DNA of 64,000 nt, from contig NZ_FOMO01000008.1 of the NCBI RefSeq assembly GCF_900112645.1, positions 1 to 64,000 of the forward strand. Reading direction: 5' to 3'. The notes under the pieces were generated by a model. That model saw nothing but the letters and a program-made list of their open reading frames with translations, was not told the origin of the DNA and did not search any database. The DNA comes from Phytopseudomonas straminea. GTDB taxonomy: Bacteria; Pseudomonadota; Gammaproteobacteria; Pseudomonadales; Pseudomonadaceae. This document shows, one piece after another, positions 17,009-28,975 of the stretch (the stretch's first letter is position 1; each line of letters begins with the position of its first letter). A program made the translations under genes and the position numbers.

Positions 17009-18628
17009 ATGAGCCTTAGAAATCTCAACCTAGCTCCCCGAGCCGCCCTCTTCTTCGCGCTGATCGTAGGGCTCGTATTCGTGCTCGGTGTGGTCGCCGT
17101 GCTGCAGATGGGCAAGCTGCGCGATATCGAAATAGATGTTGAGCAGAACTGGATGGCCAGCGTTCGCCAGACTGGGGTCATGAACGCGGCGACTCTTCGC
17201 CTGAGGCTCGAAACCCAGCGTGGCCTGGCCGATCCTCAAAGCCTCAAGCGCACCATCGAGAGCTTCCCTGGGTATCGCAAGGCGCTGACCGATGCTGTCG
17301 CAAATTACGAACCGCTGATAGCCAGCGATACCGAGCGCACGTTATTCACCGCCGTTAAAGGCAGCGCCGAGGCCTATGCCAAGCAGTTGGACCTGCTCGA
17401 ACCCATGCTGAGGGCCGGCGACATTACCGCTGCAGTCAGCCTCGTCAGCTCGGGTATCCGCCCGCTCACCAACAAGATGGAAGAACAGATCAAGGCACTC
17501 ACCGACTTCAACAACGAGGGCGCGGCGCAAGCCGGTCGGAACGCGGCTGAAATCTATTCGTCGGGTCTGGCCCTTACCATCGGCATAGTCGTCGCCGTGG
17601 TGCTGTTGACCATCGCGCTTGCCGCCCTGCTGGTGAGGAGCATTACCGCTCCGATCAACGATGCGTTGACCGTGGCAGAGCGAATCGCCGGCAGCAACCT
17701 GTCCAGGGACGTGCACGTAAGTGGCACCGACGAGGCAGGCAGGCTGCTCAAGGCGCTGGCGCAGATGCAGCAGAACCTGCGCCATACCATCGTGGAGATC
17801 TCCGACTCTTCTACTCAGCTGGCTTCCGCCGCCGAGGAAATGACGGCGGTCACAGAGGCCTCCAGCCGCGGCATGGTCGCTCAGAATGACGAGGTCAATC
17901 AGGCCGCGACGGCGGTCACCGAGATGAGCGCTGCCGTGGATGAAGTGGCGCGCAATGCCGAGTCCGCCTCTGAGGAATCCAAGCGTACCCAGGGCTTCAC
18001 CGAGGCTGGCCTGGAGCGCGTGTCGCAGACGCTGAAATCAATCCAGCGCCTAAGCGGCAACGTGGAACAGACGAGCGAGCAGATTCAGGGGCTGTCGGAT
18101 CGCGCGCAGAATATTTCCAAGGTCGTGGAAGTCATCCGCGGTATCGCGGAACAGACCAACCTGCTGGCCCTGAACGCCGCAATCGAAGCGGCTCGTGCTG
18201 GTGAACAGGGGCGTGGCTTTGCAGTGGTCGCTGACGAAGTCAGGGCATTGGCGCATCGCACCCAGATGTCGACCCAGGAAATCGAGCAGATGATTGCGGC
18301 CATTCAGACTGATTCCGAACACGCTGTTCAGGCGATGGGCACCAGCCGTGACCTGGCCAACCAATCCCTGGACATCGCGCAGGAGGCAAGCAGCTCCCTG
18401 GATCAAATCGCAACGGCGATCACCCACATCAATGAGCGCAACCTGCAGATTGCCACTGCATCTGAAGAGCAATCGCATGTTGCGCGTGAGGTGGATCAGA
18501 ACCTTCTGCGTATTCGTGATCTTGCTTCGCAGAGCGCCGCAGGCGCCAGCCAAACAGCCAGCGCTTGCGGCGAGATGTCCCAGCTGGCCATCAATCTGAA
18601 CCAGCTGGTGACTCGCTTCGTAGTCTGA
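17009..18628 (+). CDS. Methyl-accepting chemotaxis protein
   Basis: 539 residues: membrane helix (about 12-32), periplasmic four-helix-bundle ligand domain (about 35-188), second membrane helix (about 190-212), HAMP (about 213-265) and a long cytoplasmic signalling coiled coil whose tip carries GIAEQTNLLALNAAIEAARA, with the EAARAGEQGRGFAVVADEVR continuation. It should pass ligand signals to CheA/CheW. No C-terminal CheR-binding pentapeptide is present. It belongs to the same subfamily as the receptor at 26232-27860, and both begin with an APRAAL stretch before the first helix. Its ligand is unknown. The 199-bp gap before it holds no recognised site. Confidence 0.93.
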   Translation: MSLRNLNLAPRAALFFALIVGLVFVLGVVAVLQMGKLRDIEIDVEQNWMASVRQTGVMNAATLRLRLETQRGLADPQSLKRTIESFPGYRKALTDAVANYEPLIASDTERTLFTAVKGSAEAYAKQLDLLEPMLRAGDITAAVSLVSSGIRPLTNKMEEQIKALTDFNNEGAAQAGRNAAEIYSSGLALTIGIVVAVVLLTIALAALLVRSITAPINDALTVAERIAGSNLSRDVHVSGTDEAGRLLKALAQMQQNLRHTIVEISDSSTQLASAAEEMTAVTEASSRGMVAQNDEVNQAATAVTEMSAAVDEVARNAESASEESKRTQGFTEAGLERVSQTLKSIQRLSGNVEQTSEQIQGLSDRAQNISKVVEVIRGIAEQTNLLALNAAIEAARAGEQGRGFAVVADEVRALAHRTQMSTQEIEQMIAAIQTDSEHAVQAMGTSRDLANQSLDIAQEASSSLDQIATAITHINERNLQIATASEEQSHVAREVDQNLLRIRDLASQSAAGASQTASACGEMSQLAINLNQLVTRFVV

Positions 18629-18708
18629 GGCACATCCAAGGCGGTTACTTTTGCCTGGGGCAGATACCTCCCAGGCACTGACATGCATCACCGAGCGGAT
18701 GACGAGCG

Positions 18709-19614
18709 CTACTGAGCGTGATCGTCATCACCGCCTGGCGGCGTGATCTCCAGGATTCGATCCCGGCCCCCCTCTGCAAGCAGGTAAGTGCCTTGGGGCG
18801 TAGGCGTAAGCATCTGGGGAGCCTTCAGGAAAGACAGTACGGTCTGCAGGCGCCCCTGTGAGTCGAGCAGCAGAAGACGTGCACGGTGCGTGGCGTCTTC
18901 GCCGATCCATAGTCCGCGCCCGTCGCACAGCAGGTACGTAGGTTGGTTCAGGTTGTCCAGTACGACAGGATCGCTTCCATCGTCGGTCAACTGACGTACC
19001 ACGCCCTTCTGCTTTTCCGTGTAGAGCATCCTGCCATCGCCGCAGCGCGTGACGGATTCCGCTTCGTCGAGGTGATCACGGACCGTCTCAAGGGCACCAT
19101 CGCTCCACCGATAACGTAGCAGCCGCCCGTCCCCCTTGCGGTCCTCTATCGCATACAGGTAATCACCGTCGTCCCACAAGCCTTGCACTTTCTGGCCCGT
19201 GAAGAGATCGGTGGATACGCCATCCTTGAAGTAACGCACCACGGCACCTTCAGCTTCCTGGCTGTAAACCCAGCCTCCCCGAGCCGCTATCATGCCGTCG
19301 GGTTTGGACAGGTTGTTCAATAGGGTTTTCTGGCTGCCGTCAGGAGCTATCTGCAAGATGCTCCCCTGTCCATGATCAAGCTCCTGCGACAGGATCAGTG
19401 CCCCATCTGCCAAGGGAATCAACGAGGCGACCTTGGGCAATCGATCATGGGCGACGCTATAACGCCAGCCCTCCGAAGCCTGTACCGGGTAGAAGTTCTG
19501 CCAGGCAAAAAACGCCAAAGCAGCTGCGATCAATAGCGCGCAGCCGCAAAGAGCGAAACGCACACGGCGAGCCCTGACGGTAGGCTGATTGTGTTCACGC
19601 ATCACCTCGCTCAT
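18709..19614 (-). CDS. Membrane-anchored SMP-30/NHL-like beta-propeller protein
   Basis: 301 residues. A basic N-terminus and one hydrophobic helix (about 20-40, ending near FAWQNF) anchor a periplasmic domain made of repeated blades with LSKPDGMIA, LNQPTYLLC and LKAPQMLTP, the pattern of SMP-30/gluconolactonase-like propellers. No catalytic set could be assigned. The ATG at 19614 lies 3 bp after the mntP stop codon, so it is very probably co-expressed with the manganese exporter under its riboswitch. A metal-related periplasmic role is an inference from position only. Confidence 0.65.
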   Translation of the reverse strand: MSEVMREHNQPTVRARRVRFALCGCALLIAAALAFFAWQNFYPVQASEGWRYSVAHDRLPKVASLIPLADGALILSQELDHGQGSILQIAPDGSQKTLLNNLSKPDGMIAARGGWVYSQEAEGAVVRYFKDGVSTDLFTGQKVQGLWDDGDYLYAIEDRKGDGRLLRYRWSDGALETVRDHLDEAESVTRCGDGRMLYTEKQKGVVRQLTDDGSDPVVLDNLNQPTYLLCDGRGLWIGEDATHRARLLLLDSQGRLQTVLSFLKAPQMLTPTPQGTYLLAEGGRDRILEITPPGGDDDHAQ

Positions 19615-19617
19615 TGA

Positions 19618-20184
19618 TCACACCGCTGACAGATGTTCAAAGAGGATGCCGGCGCCAACCAGCATCAACACTACACCACCAATGATCTCGGCACGTTTGC
19701 CGACGACGGTTCCCAAGACGCGCCCAAGCATCACGCCAAGGGTCACCATCACCGCCGTAGCGACGCCGATGGCAGCTGCTGCAACCAAGATGTTGACGTC
19801 GACGAATGCCAGGCCTACGCCAACGGCGAGCGCATCGATGCTGGTCGCAAATGCCGTGACGGCCAGAACCCAGAAGGAGTGCTGGCCGGAACGCTCTTGC
19901 TCCTCTTCGTCCTCCTGCAAGCCGTTGTAGATCATATGAATACCAAGCAGCACGAGCAGCGTGAAGGCGATCCAGTGATCCCACTCCTCTGCGAAGCTGA
20001 CGGCAGCTTGGCCGATGAACCAGCCGATGATGGGAGTGATGGCTTCGATGGCGCCAAAGATGAGGCCCGTGCGCAGGGCTTCGGTAAAGCGAGGTTTATG
20101 AAGGCTGGCGCCTTTGCCAATGGCTGCTGCAAAGGCGTCGGTCGACATCGCCAAGGCGAGGAACAGGAGAGAGATGGGATTCAC
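19618..20184 (-). CDS. mntP: MntP manganese efflux pump
   Basis: 188 residues with six hydrophobic segments and the paired MntP motifs STDAFAAAIGKG (14-25) and ATSIDALAVGVG (about 112-123), each carrying the conserved aspartate. It exports Mn2+ across the inner membrane. The loop between the two halves is acidic (EDEEEQE). The start is a GTG at 20184. A yybP-ykoY manganese riboswitch lies in its leader, confirming the ion. The propeller gene follows at 3 bp. Confidence 0.95.
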   Translation of the reverse strand: MNPISLLFLALAMSTDAFAAAIGKGASLHKPRFTEALRTGLIFGAIEAITPIIGWFIGQAAVSFAEEWDHWIAFTLLVLLGIHMIYNGLQEDEEEQERSGQHSFWVLAVTAFATSIDALAVGVGLAFVDVNILVAAAAIGVATAVMVTLGVMLGRVLGTVVGKRAEIIGGVVLMLVGAGILFEHLSAV

Positions 20185-20220
20185 GGTTAACTACCAGCCG
20201 GGCTATGAGTCAACGACACG

Positions 20221-20246
20221 TCCACACGCCCGACTTTAGGTGTGGA
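20221..20246 (-). other. Hairpin in the mntP leader, possible expression platform
   Basis: TCCACAC (20221-20227) pairs with GTGTGGA (20240-20246). It lies between the riboswitch core and the mntP start and has no T-tract, so regulation of translation is more likely than termination. Confidence 0.45.
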
Positions 20247-20249
20247 TGC

Positions 20250-20356
20250 ATCGTTGGTCTCGCCAACCGGCAGGTGTTCGTGCCACGGCATGTTGCCGAT
20301 AATGTTGACACGAACGCTCTACGACCAAAGCCGTGAGCAGGCTACTCCCCAACAAG
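20250..20356 (-). ncRNA. yybP-ykoY manganese riboswitch
   Basis: Read on the minus strand, the leader of mntP has the conserved core pieces in order: TTGGGGAGTAGCC at the 5' side (20353-20341 region), GTCAACATTATCGGCAACAT in the middle, and GGCGAGACCAACGA at the 3' side (20264-20251). GTTGG and CCAAC can close the basal helix. This arrangement is that of the Mn2+-sensing riboswitch found before E. coli mntP. Mn2+ binding should raise mntP expression. Confidence 0.9.
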
Positions 20357-20456
20357 GGCGGCTACTATACTCAAAGTCATAGCCTGTAGAAAGCCTCATT
20401 GCGGCTACTCACGCGAGGCAGCTTTCACTAGTCTCAAGCCATCACATAGCCGGGAA

Positions 20457-21035
20457 GTGATCATTGCAAATCAGCGCGAAAGACCAGCAGATCCTGACAG
20501 GCTGAATCACGCCCGGAAAAGCGATTCATCCGACCTAGTGGCTCTACCTAATATCTCGGCTCTTCAAGGATCAGGATCAACCGACGCAAGGATGCAAAGC
20601 ATGCTGCACCACACCCTCAAGTACGGTATTTGCCCAGACGAACTCGCCCGAGTTCTAGGCCTGGCGATGGACAAACACCGCCACACCCTGCTGGCAGTGC
20701 CTGGGGACATGAGGAACCTCAATGTCCCTCTGGAGAAACTTCTTGGCGCCATGGGTACAAAGCAGCTTCTCAATGAGCACGAGGTGACGGTTCTCAGGCA
20801 TGGCGGGGAAAGAACAGTGCATCTTGTCTCGTTATGTGGCTGCAGTTCGTTTCAGTCGGGCTCGATAGTCCTGCCTTGGCTACCGCCGGACAACGTTGCC
20901 AAAGCGCGGGACAGGTACCCAAGCGCAGATACTTACTTCATCCCGAGCGATGGGCCAGGCGCGCCTTATCGGGCACCTGGTAGAGATGAGCTATCACGGT
21001 ATCTGGCGACTTACCCCAACTCGAAAGCGATCTGA
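20457..21035 (+). CDS. Hypothetical protein
   Basis: Open frame of 192 codons from GTG 20457, with GGGAAG only just upstream; an ATG at 20592 (residue 46) is an alternative start giving about 147 residues. The N-terminal 45 residues look low in structure, favouring the later start. The part reading LLAVPGDMRNLNVPLEKLLGAMG resembles, weakly, the YbaK/aminoacyl-tRNA deacylase domain, but the expected glycine-rich C-terminal motif is not found. A CGCSS stretch lies near residue 126. It is divergent from mntP and convergent with the diguanylate cyclase gene. Function unknown. Confidence 0.5.
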   Translation: MIIANQRERPADPDRLNHARKSDSSDLVALPNISALQGSGSTDARMQSMLHHTLKYGICPDELARVLGLAMDKHRHTLLAVPGDMRNLNVPLEKLLGAMGTKQLLNEHEVTVLRHGGERTVHLVSLCGCSSFQSGSIVLPWLPPDNVAKARDRYPSADTYFIPSDGPGAPYRAPGRDELSRYLATYPNSKAI

Positions 21036-21080
21036 GCGAGGCCGGATCGCCTGTGGCCTGGCTTACGCGCCAGATGCATC

Positions 21081-22076
21081 TCAGCTGGAGTTCGTGGGAT
21101 TGTCTGGTGCATCGAGTGCTCGCGCTTCTATGGCCTCGAAACGACTGCTGTTACGGCCGGATTGCTTGGCGGCATAGAGCGCCCTGTCTGCCACGCTGAG
21201 CAATTGCGCGGCGCTGAACAACAACCCCGGCGGGTTGGCTGATACATGATTCAGCAGGCTCCAGCCGGCGCTCTGTGCATCGAAACTCGCAACACCTACC
21301 GACACGGTCACAACGCCAAGCTCACTCGTAGCATGTGCAATGTTCAAGGCGCGTACATTTTCGATGACCTTGTCGGCAACCCGGCATGCGCCATCACGCG
21401 TGGTTTCGGGCAGCACGATCGCGAACTCCTCGCCCCCATACCGTGCCGCCAGGTCCATGGGGCGCTCTGCACAGCGAGCAAGCACGCGCGCCACCGCACT
21501 CAGGCATTCATCCCCCATCAGATGACCATAGTGGTCGTTGTAGCGCTTGAAAAAATCGATATCGAGCAGCAGCAGCGAAAATGCACGCTGCGTGCGCAGT
21601 ACCGACTGCCATTCGCGCTCGATCGACTGATCCAGCGCACGTCTGTTGGCCAGCCCCGTCATGCCGTCGGTCTGCGCCTGGCGATTCAATCGGTCCATTG
21701 CCAGCTTCAGATGAAGATGGGTTTTGACCCGCGCGGCGACGATGGCAGGACGGATCGGCTTGCCGATGAAATCCACGGCGCCGAGCTCCAGCCCCTCCTC
21801 TTCCATGCTCGCCTCGGTATGGGCGGTGACGAAGATCACTGGAATGCTGCTGGTCGACGGATCGCCTTTAAGAATGCGGCAGACCTCAAAGCCGCTGATG
21901 CCTGGCATCTGCGCGTCGAGCAGTATGAGGTCAGGCTGTTGCTGACGAGCCAACTCCATAGCCGCGTCGCCCTGGGTGGCAAACAAGACCTGGCCAAGCC
22001 CCGAGATGGCCTTGCTGAGGGCTCGGACAGCCGAAACATCATCGTCAACGATCAATATCGTCGTAGCGCGCTCCAT
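21081..22076 (-). CDS. Response regulator diguanylate cyclase (REC-GGDEF)
   Basis: 331 residues from ATG 22076, chosen because AAGGAG lies ten bases upstream inside the end of the preceding kinase gene. The receiver (about 1-120) has phosphoacceptor D54 (LLLDAQMPG) and K106. The GGDEF domain (about 140-310) has GGEEF at 214-218 and an RPMD inhibitory site (205-208), so it should make c-di-GMP with product inhibition. It immediately follows the CHASE hybrid kinase, whose receiver/HPt chain is its likely phosphodonor. PleD/WspR-like output. Confidence 0.93.
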   Translation of the reverse strand: MERATTILIVDDDVSAVRALSKAISGLGQVLFATQGDAAMELARQQQPDLILLDAQMPGISGFEVCRILKGDPSTSSIPVIFVTAHTEASMEEEGLELGAVDFIGKPIRPAIVAARVKTHLHLKLAMDRLNRQAQTDGMTGLANRRALDQSIEREWQSVLRTQRAFSLLLLDIDFFKRYNDHYGHLMGDECLSAVARVLARCAERPMDLAARYGGEEFAIVLPETTRDGACRVADKVIENVRALNIAHATSELGVVTVSVGVASFDAQSAGWSLLNHVSANPPGLLFSAAQLLSVADRALYAAKQSGRNSSRFEAIEARALDAPDNPTNSS

Positions 22077-22080
22077 CGTT

Positions 22081-26163
<4,083 letters not shown>

Positions 26164-26231
26164 GGGCTACGGACTCTTGGCGTGTCGGACAGCTTGACGA
26201 TGATTGGGCTTCAGGCCTTGCTTAAGCGGTT

Positions 26232-27860
26232 CTAGACTTTGAAGCGCGCCACCGTCCCCTGCAGATCAAGCGCCAGATCCGACAGCGCGCGGCTCGCCAG
26301 GCTGGCTTGCTCCGATCCCGCCGAGTTCTGCAAAGAGAGGTCGCGGATATTGACCAGGTTGCGGTCGACTTCTCGTGCCACATGGGTTTGTTCCTCGGTA
26401 GCACTGGCAATCACCAGATTGCGCTCGGTGATATTGGCGACCGACTCAATGATTTGCTGCAAAGCGGACCCAGCACCATGGGCCACATCCTGAGTCTGTT
26501 TGGCGAGGTCATTACAGGTATCCATCGAACTAACCGCTTTGGCGGTATCCACCTCGATGTCGCCGATCATGGCCTCGATCTGACGCGTTGACTGCTCGGT
26601 TTTATGCGCGAGCGCCCGCACCTCATCTGCAACCACCGCAAAGCCACGACCGGCTTCGCCTGCGCGTGCAGCCTCAATGGCCGCGTTCAATGCGAGCAGA
26701 TTGGTCTGCTCCGCGATGCTGCGGATGACATCGAGCACCTTGCTGATACCGTTTATCTTGTTCGCAAGCACATCGACGTTCGACGATGTCGAGCCAACGT
26801 TTTCAGCCAACTGCGTAATAGTCGACAGTGTCAGGCGAATACGCTCGTCGCCGAACTTGGCGACGCGATCAGATTCCTGAGAACTCTTCGATGCACTCGC
26901 CGCGTTATGCGCAACTTCCTCGACCGCACTACTCATCTGGGTAACGGCGGTAGCCGCCTGATCGATTTCAAGGCTCTGCTGGTGAAGATTGCGCGCAGAG
27001 CTTTCCGTGACAGTGGAAAGCTGCTCTGCCGCCGAGGCCAATTGGCTTGATGCCTGGGCAATCTGGCCGATGGTACCGTGCAAGCGTGTCTGCATACTCT
27101 GGAGCGCCTTGAGCAGCCGAGCAGGCTCGTCATTGCCTTCGGATTCGATCTGCACGGTAAGGTCACCTTCAGCCACCGAGTCTGCGACCTGCACGGCATC
27201 GGCCAGCGGCCGAACGATGCTCCGCGTCAACATGGTCGCCAGTATCACGGTAGCGATTGCCGCCAGCGCCATGGCCAACAGTGTTCCATGCTGTGCAACG
27301 CTATAAGCTTCATTCGAGGCCTTGGCAGCCGCCGCAGCGCCCGCGCGATTGAGCGCGATCAGCTCGTTCAGTGCGGCGATCATCTCGTCGGCACGCTGAT
27401 TCAATCCGGAGTGGACGATGGACAGTGCTGCTGAGCGATCGCCTTCCTCAAGATACTTGGTCAGTTGCTGCTGCAATTCGAGGTACGCCTGTTCGGCCAT
27501 TTCGAAGCGCTGAAACTGCTGCTCCTCCTCTGCGGAGCTGACAAGCTTTCGATAGCCCGACTGGGCTTTTTGCAGTCCTTCGCGCAGTGTCTGGGCCGTA
27601 GCGAAGCCGCTTTGCAGCTGCTGCTGATCTTCGCTCAGCAGCAGCCGCAGGGTGGCGGCACGGAGCCGCAGGATATCTTCCGAGACATCACTCAGTGCAT
27701 TGAGGCTGGGTACCCAGTTCTGCTCGACCTCGCTGGATCGCTGATGCATGACCGACATCTGCATGAGCGCGAAACCGCCCAGGACAAAGACCAGAAGCGC
27801 AATAATCGAGAAGCCCAGTGCGGCTCGCGGAGCGATGGAAATCGATCTTGAGTTCATCAT
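26232..27860 (-). CDS. Methyl-accepting chemotaxis protein
   Basis: 542 residues: membrane helix (about 12-32), four-helix-bundle sensor (about 35-190), second membrane helix (about 192-215), HAMP (about 216-268) and a signalling domain with the hairpin tip SIAEQTNLLALNAAIEAARA. It lies between a REC-HD-GYP gene and the CHASE hybrid kinase on the same strand (gaps 56 and 68 bp), so it may feed that c-di-GMP system instead of, or besides, flagellar chemotaxis; no cheA or cheW is near. Two consecutive ATG codons start the frame. Confidence 0.93.
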   Translation of the reverse strand: MMNSRSISIAPRAALGFSIIALLVFVLGGFALMQMSVMHQRSSEVEQNWVPSLNALSDVSEDILRLRAATLRLLLSEDQQQLQSGFATAQTLREGLQKAQSGYRKLVSSAEEEQQFQRFEMAEQAYLELQQQLTKYLEEGDRSAALSIVHSGLNQRADEMIAALNELIALNRAGAAAAAKASNEAYSVAQHGTLLAMALAAIATVILATMLTRSIVRPLADAVQVADSVAEGDLTVQIESEGNDEPARLLKALQSMQTRLHGTIGQIAQASSQLASAAEQLSTVTESSARNLHQQSLEIDQAATAVTQMSSAVEEVAHNAASASKSSQESDRVAKFGDERIRLTLSTITQLAENVGSTSSNVDVLANKINGISKVLDVIRSIAEQTNLLALNAAIEAARAGEAGRGFAVVADEVRALAHKTEQSTRQIEAMIGDIEVDTAKAVSSMDTCNDLAKQTQDVAHGAGSALQQIIESVANITERNLVIASATEEQTHVAREVDRNLVNIRDLSLQNSAGSEQASLASRALSDLALDLQGTVARFKV

Positions 27861-27916
27861 CTAATACTCGCGGTAATGGATGGTTCTGCCGGTACTGCTG
27901 GTAAATCGGTATCGCG

Positions 27917-28975
27917 TTACGGATCCCCAAGGCGCTGACGAATCGCTTCGATATCGGGAATCAGGGCCTCCAGAATGACGACGAGAGCAGGGTCGAAATG
28001 CAGGCCTGACTGCTCATGGATATGAGCGAGCGCCTGCTCGACCGGCCACGCCGATTTGTAGGGGCGCTCCATTCGCAAGGCGTCATAGACGTCGCAGAGC
28101 GCAACGATGCGAGCGCTCAGCGGTATCTGCTCGCCCTGCAGCCGATTGGGGTAGCCACTGCCGTCCCATTTTTCGTGATGATTGAGCGCAATCTCCGCAG
28201 CCATCTGCGTAAGCGCCGATGGGTGGTCATCATTGAGTATCGAGAACCCGATGAGCGGATGCTCATTCATGATCAGTCGCTCCTGCTCGTTAAGAGCGCC
28301 CGGCTTGAGCAAGATGCTGTCGGGTATGCCGATCTTGCCTACGTCATGCATGGGCGCGGCCTGGCGGAGCAGCTCGACCCAGGCCTCATCCATCCCCATG
28401 ACACTGGCAACCAGGGCGGAGGTTTCACCGATCCGATTGATGTGATTGCCCGTCTCGTTGTCACGATAGGCTGCGGCACGGGTAAGCGTACGGATTACCG
28501 CGCCATAACTCTGGTCGAGCTGGGCCGTGCGTTCACGCACTCGGTCTTCGAGCCCGGCCTTGGCATTCAACAAGGCTGTTCGCGCCTCGCTCAGCGCCAG
28601 GTTGCTACCCACGCGCAGAATGATTTCAGGCAGATCAACAGGCTTGCCGATGTAATCGTTGGCGCCCAGCTCCAGGCCGGCACGGCGGTTTTCGGCATCT
28701 CCCAGTGCGGTGATGATCATTATCGGGCTGGCACTGCGGTCCCGGTCCGCGAGCTGGCGAAGGATCTCGAAGCCGTTCGGCGCCGGCATGTCGATATCCA
28801 GCAACAGCAGGTTCCAGGGATTCTCCTTCAGCCAGTGCAGGGCCGCGGCCGAATCGGAAAAGCTGATGGTGTTGCGCAGGCCGAACGCCTTGAGGCTCGA
28901 CTCCAGCAGACGTACATTGGCAACCACGTCGTCGACGATGACGACACGACAATGGCTGAAGTTCTTAGAGAGCAC
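27917..28975 (-). CDS. Response regulator c-di-GMP phosphodiesterase (REC-HD-GYP)
   Basis: 352 residues from GTG 28975. AAGGAGGT sits six bases upstream, inside the end of the preceding kinase gene, and the two genes overlap by 11 bp; the longer frame from 29146 is an artefact. The receiver (about 8-125) has D60 (LLLDIDMPAPNG) and the HD-GYP domain (about 150-340) has HDVGK, LNHHEKWDGSGYP and DVYDALRMERPYK, all canonical. It should break down c-di-GMP when phosphorylated, most likely by the upstream hybrid kinase. RpfG-like. Confidence 0.93.
   Translation of the reverse strand: MLSKNFSHCRVVIVDDVVANVRLLESSLKAFGLRNTISFSDSAAALHWLKENPWNLLLLDIDMPAPNGFEILRQLADRDRSASPIMIITALGDAENRRAGLELGANDYIGKPVDLPEIILRVGSNLALSEARTALLNAKAGLEDRVRERTAQLDQSYGAVIRTLTRAAAYRDNETGNHINRIGETSALVASVMGMDEAWVELLRQAAPMHDVGKIGIPDSILLKPGALNEQERLIMNEHPLIGFSILNDDHPSALTQMAAEIALNHHEKWDGSGYPNRLQGEQIPLSARIVALCDVYDALRMERPYKSAWPVEQALAHIHEQSGLHFDPALVVILEALIPDIEAIRQRLGDP

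Noticed and set aside
18653..18676. GCCTGGG...CCCAGGC hairpin after the first chemoreceptor as a terminator
   Set aside because: No T-tract follows on either strand.
20457..21035. Assignment as a YbaK-type aminoacyl-tRNA deacylase
   Set aside because: Only one short stretch fits, and the expected C-terminal motif is missing.
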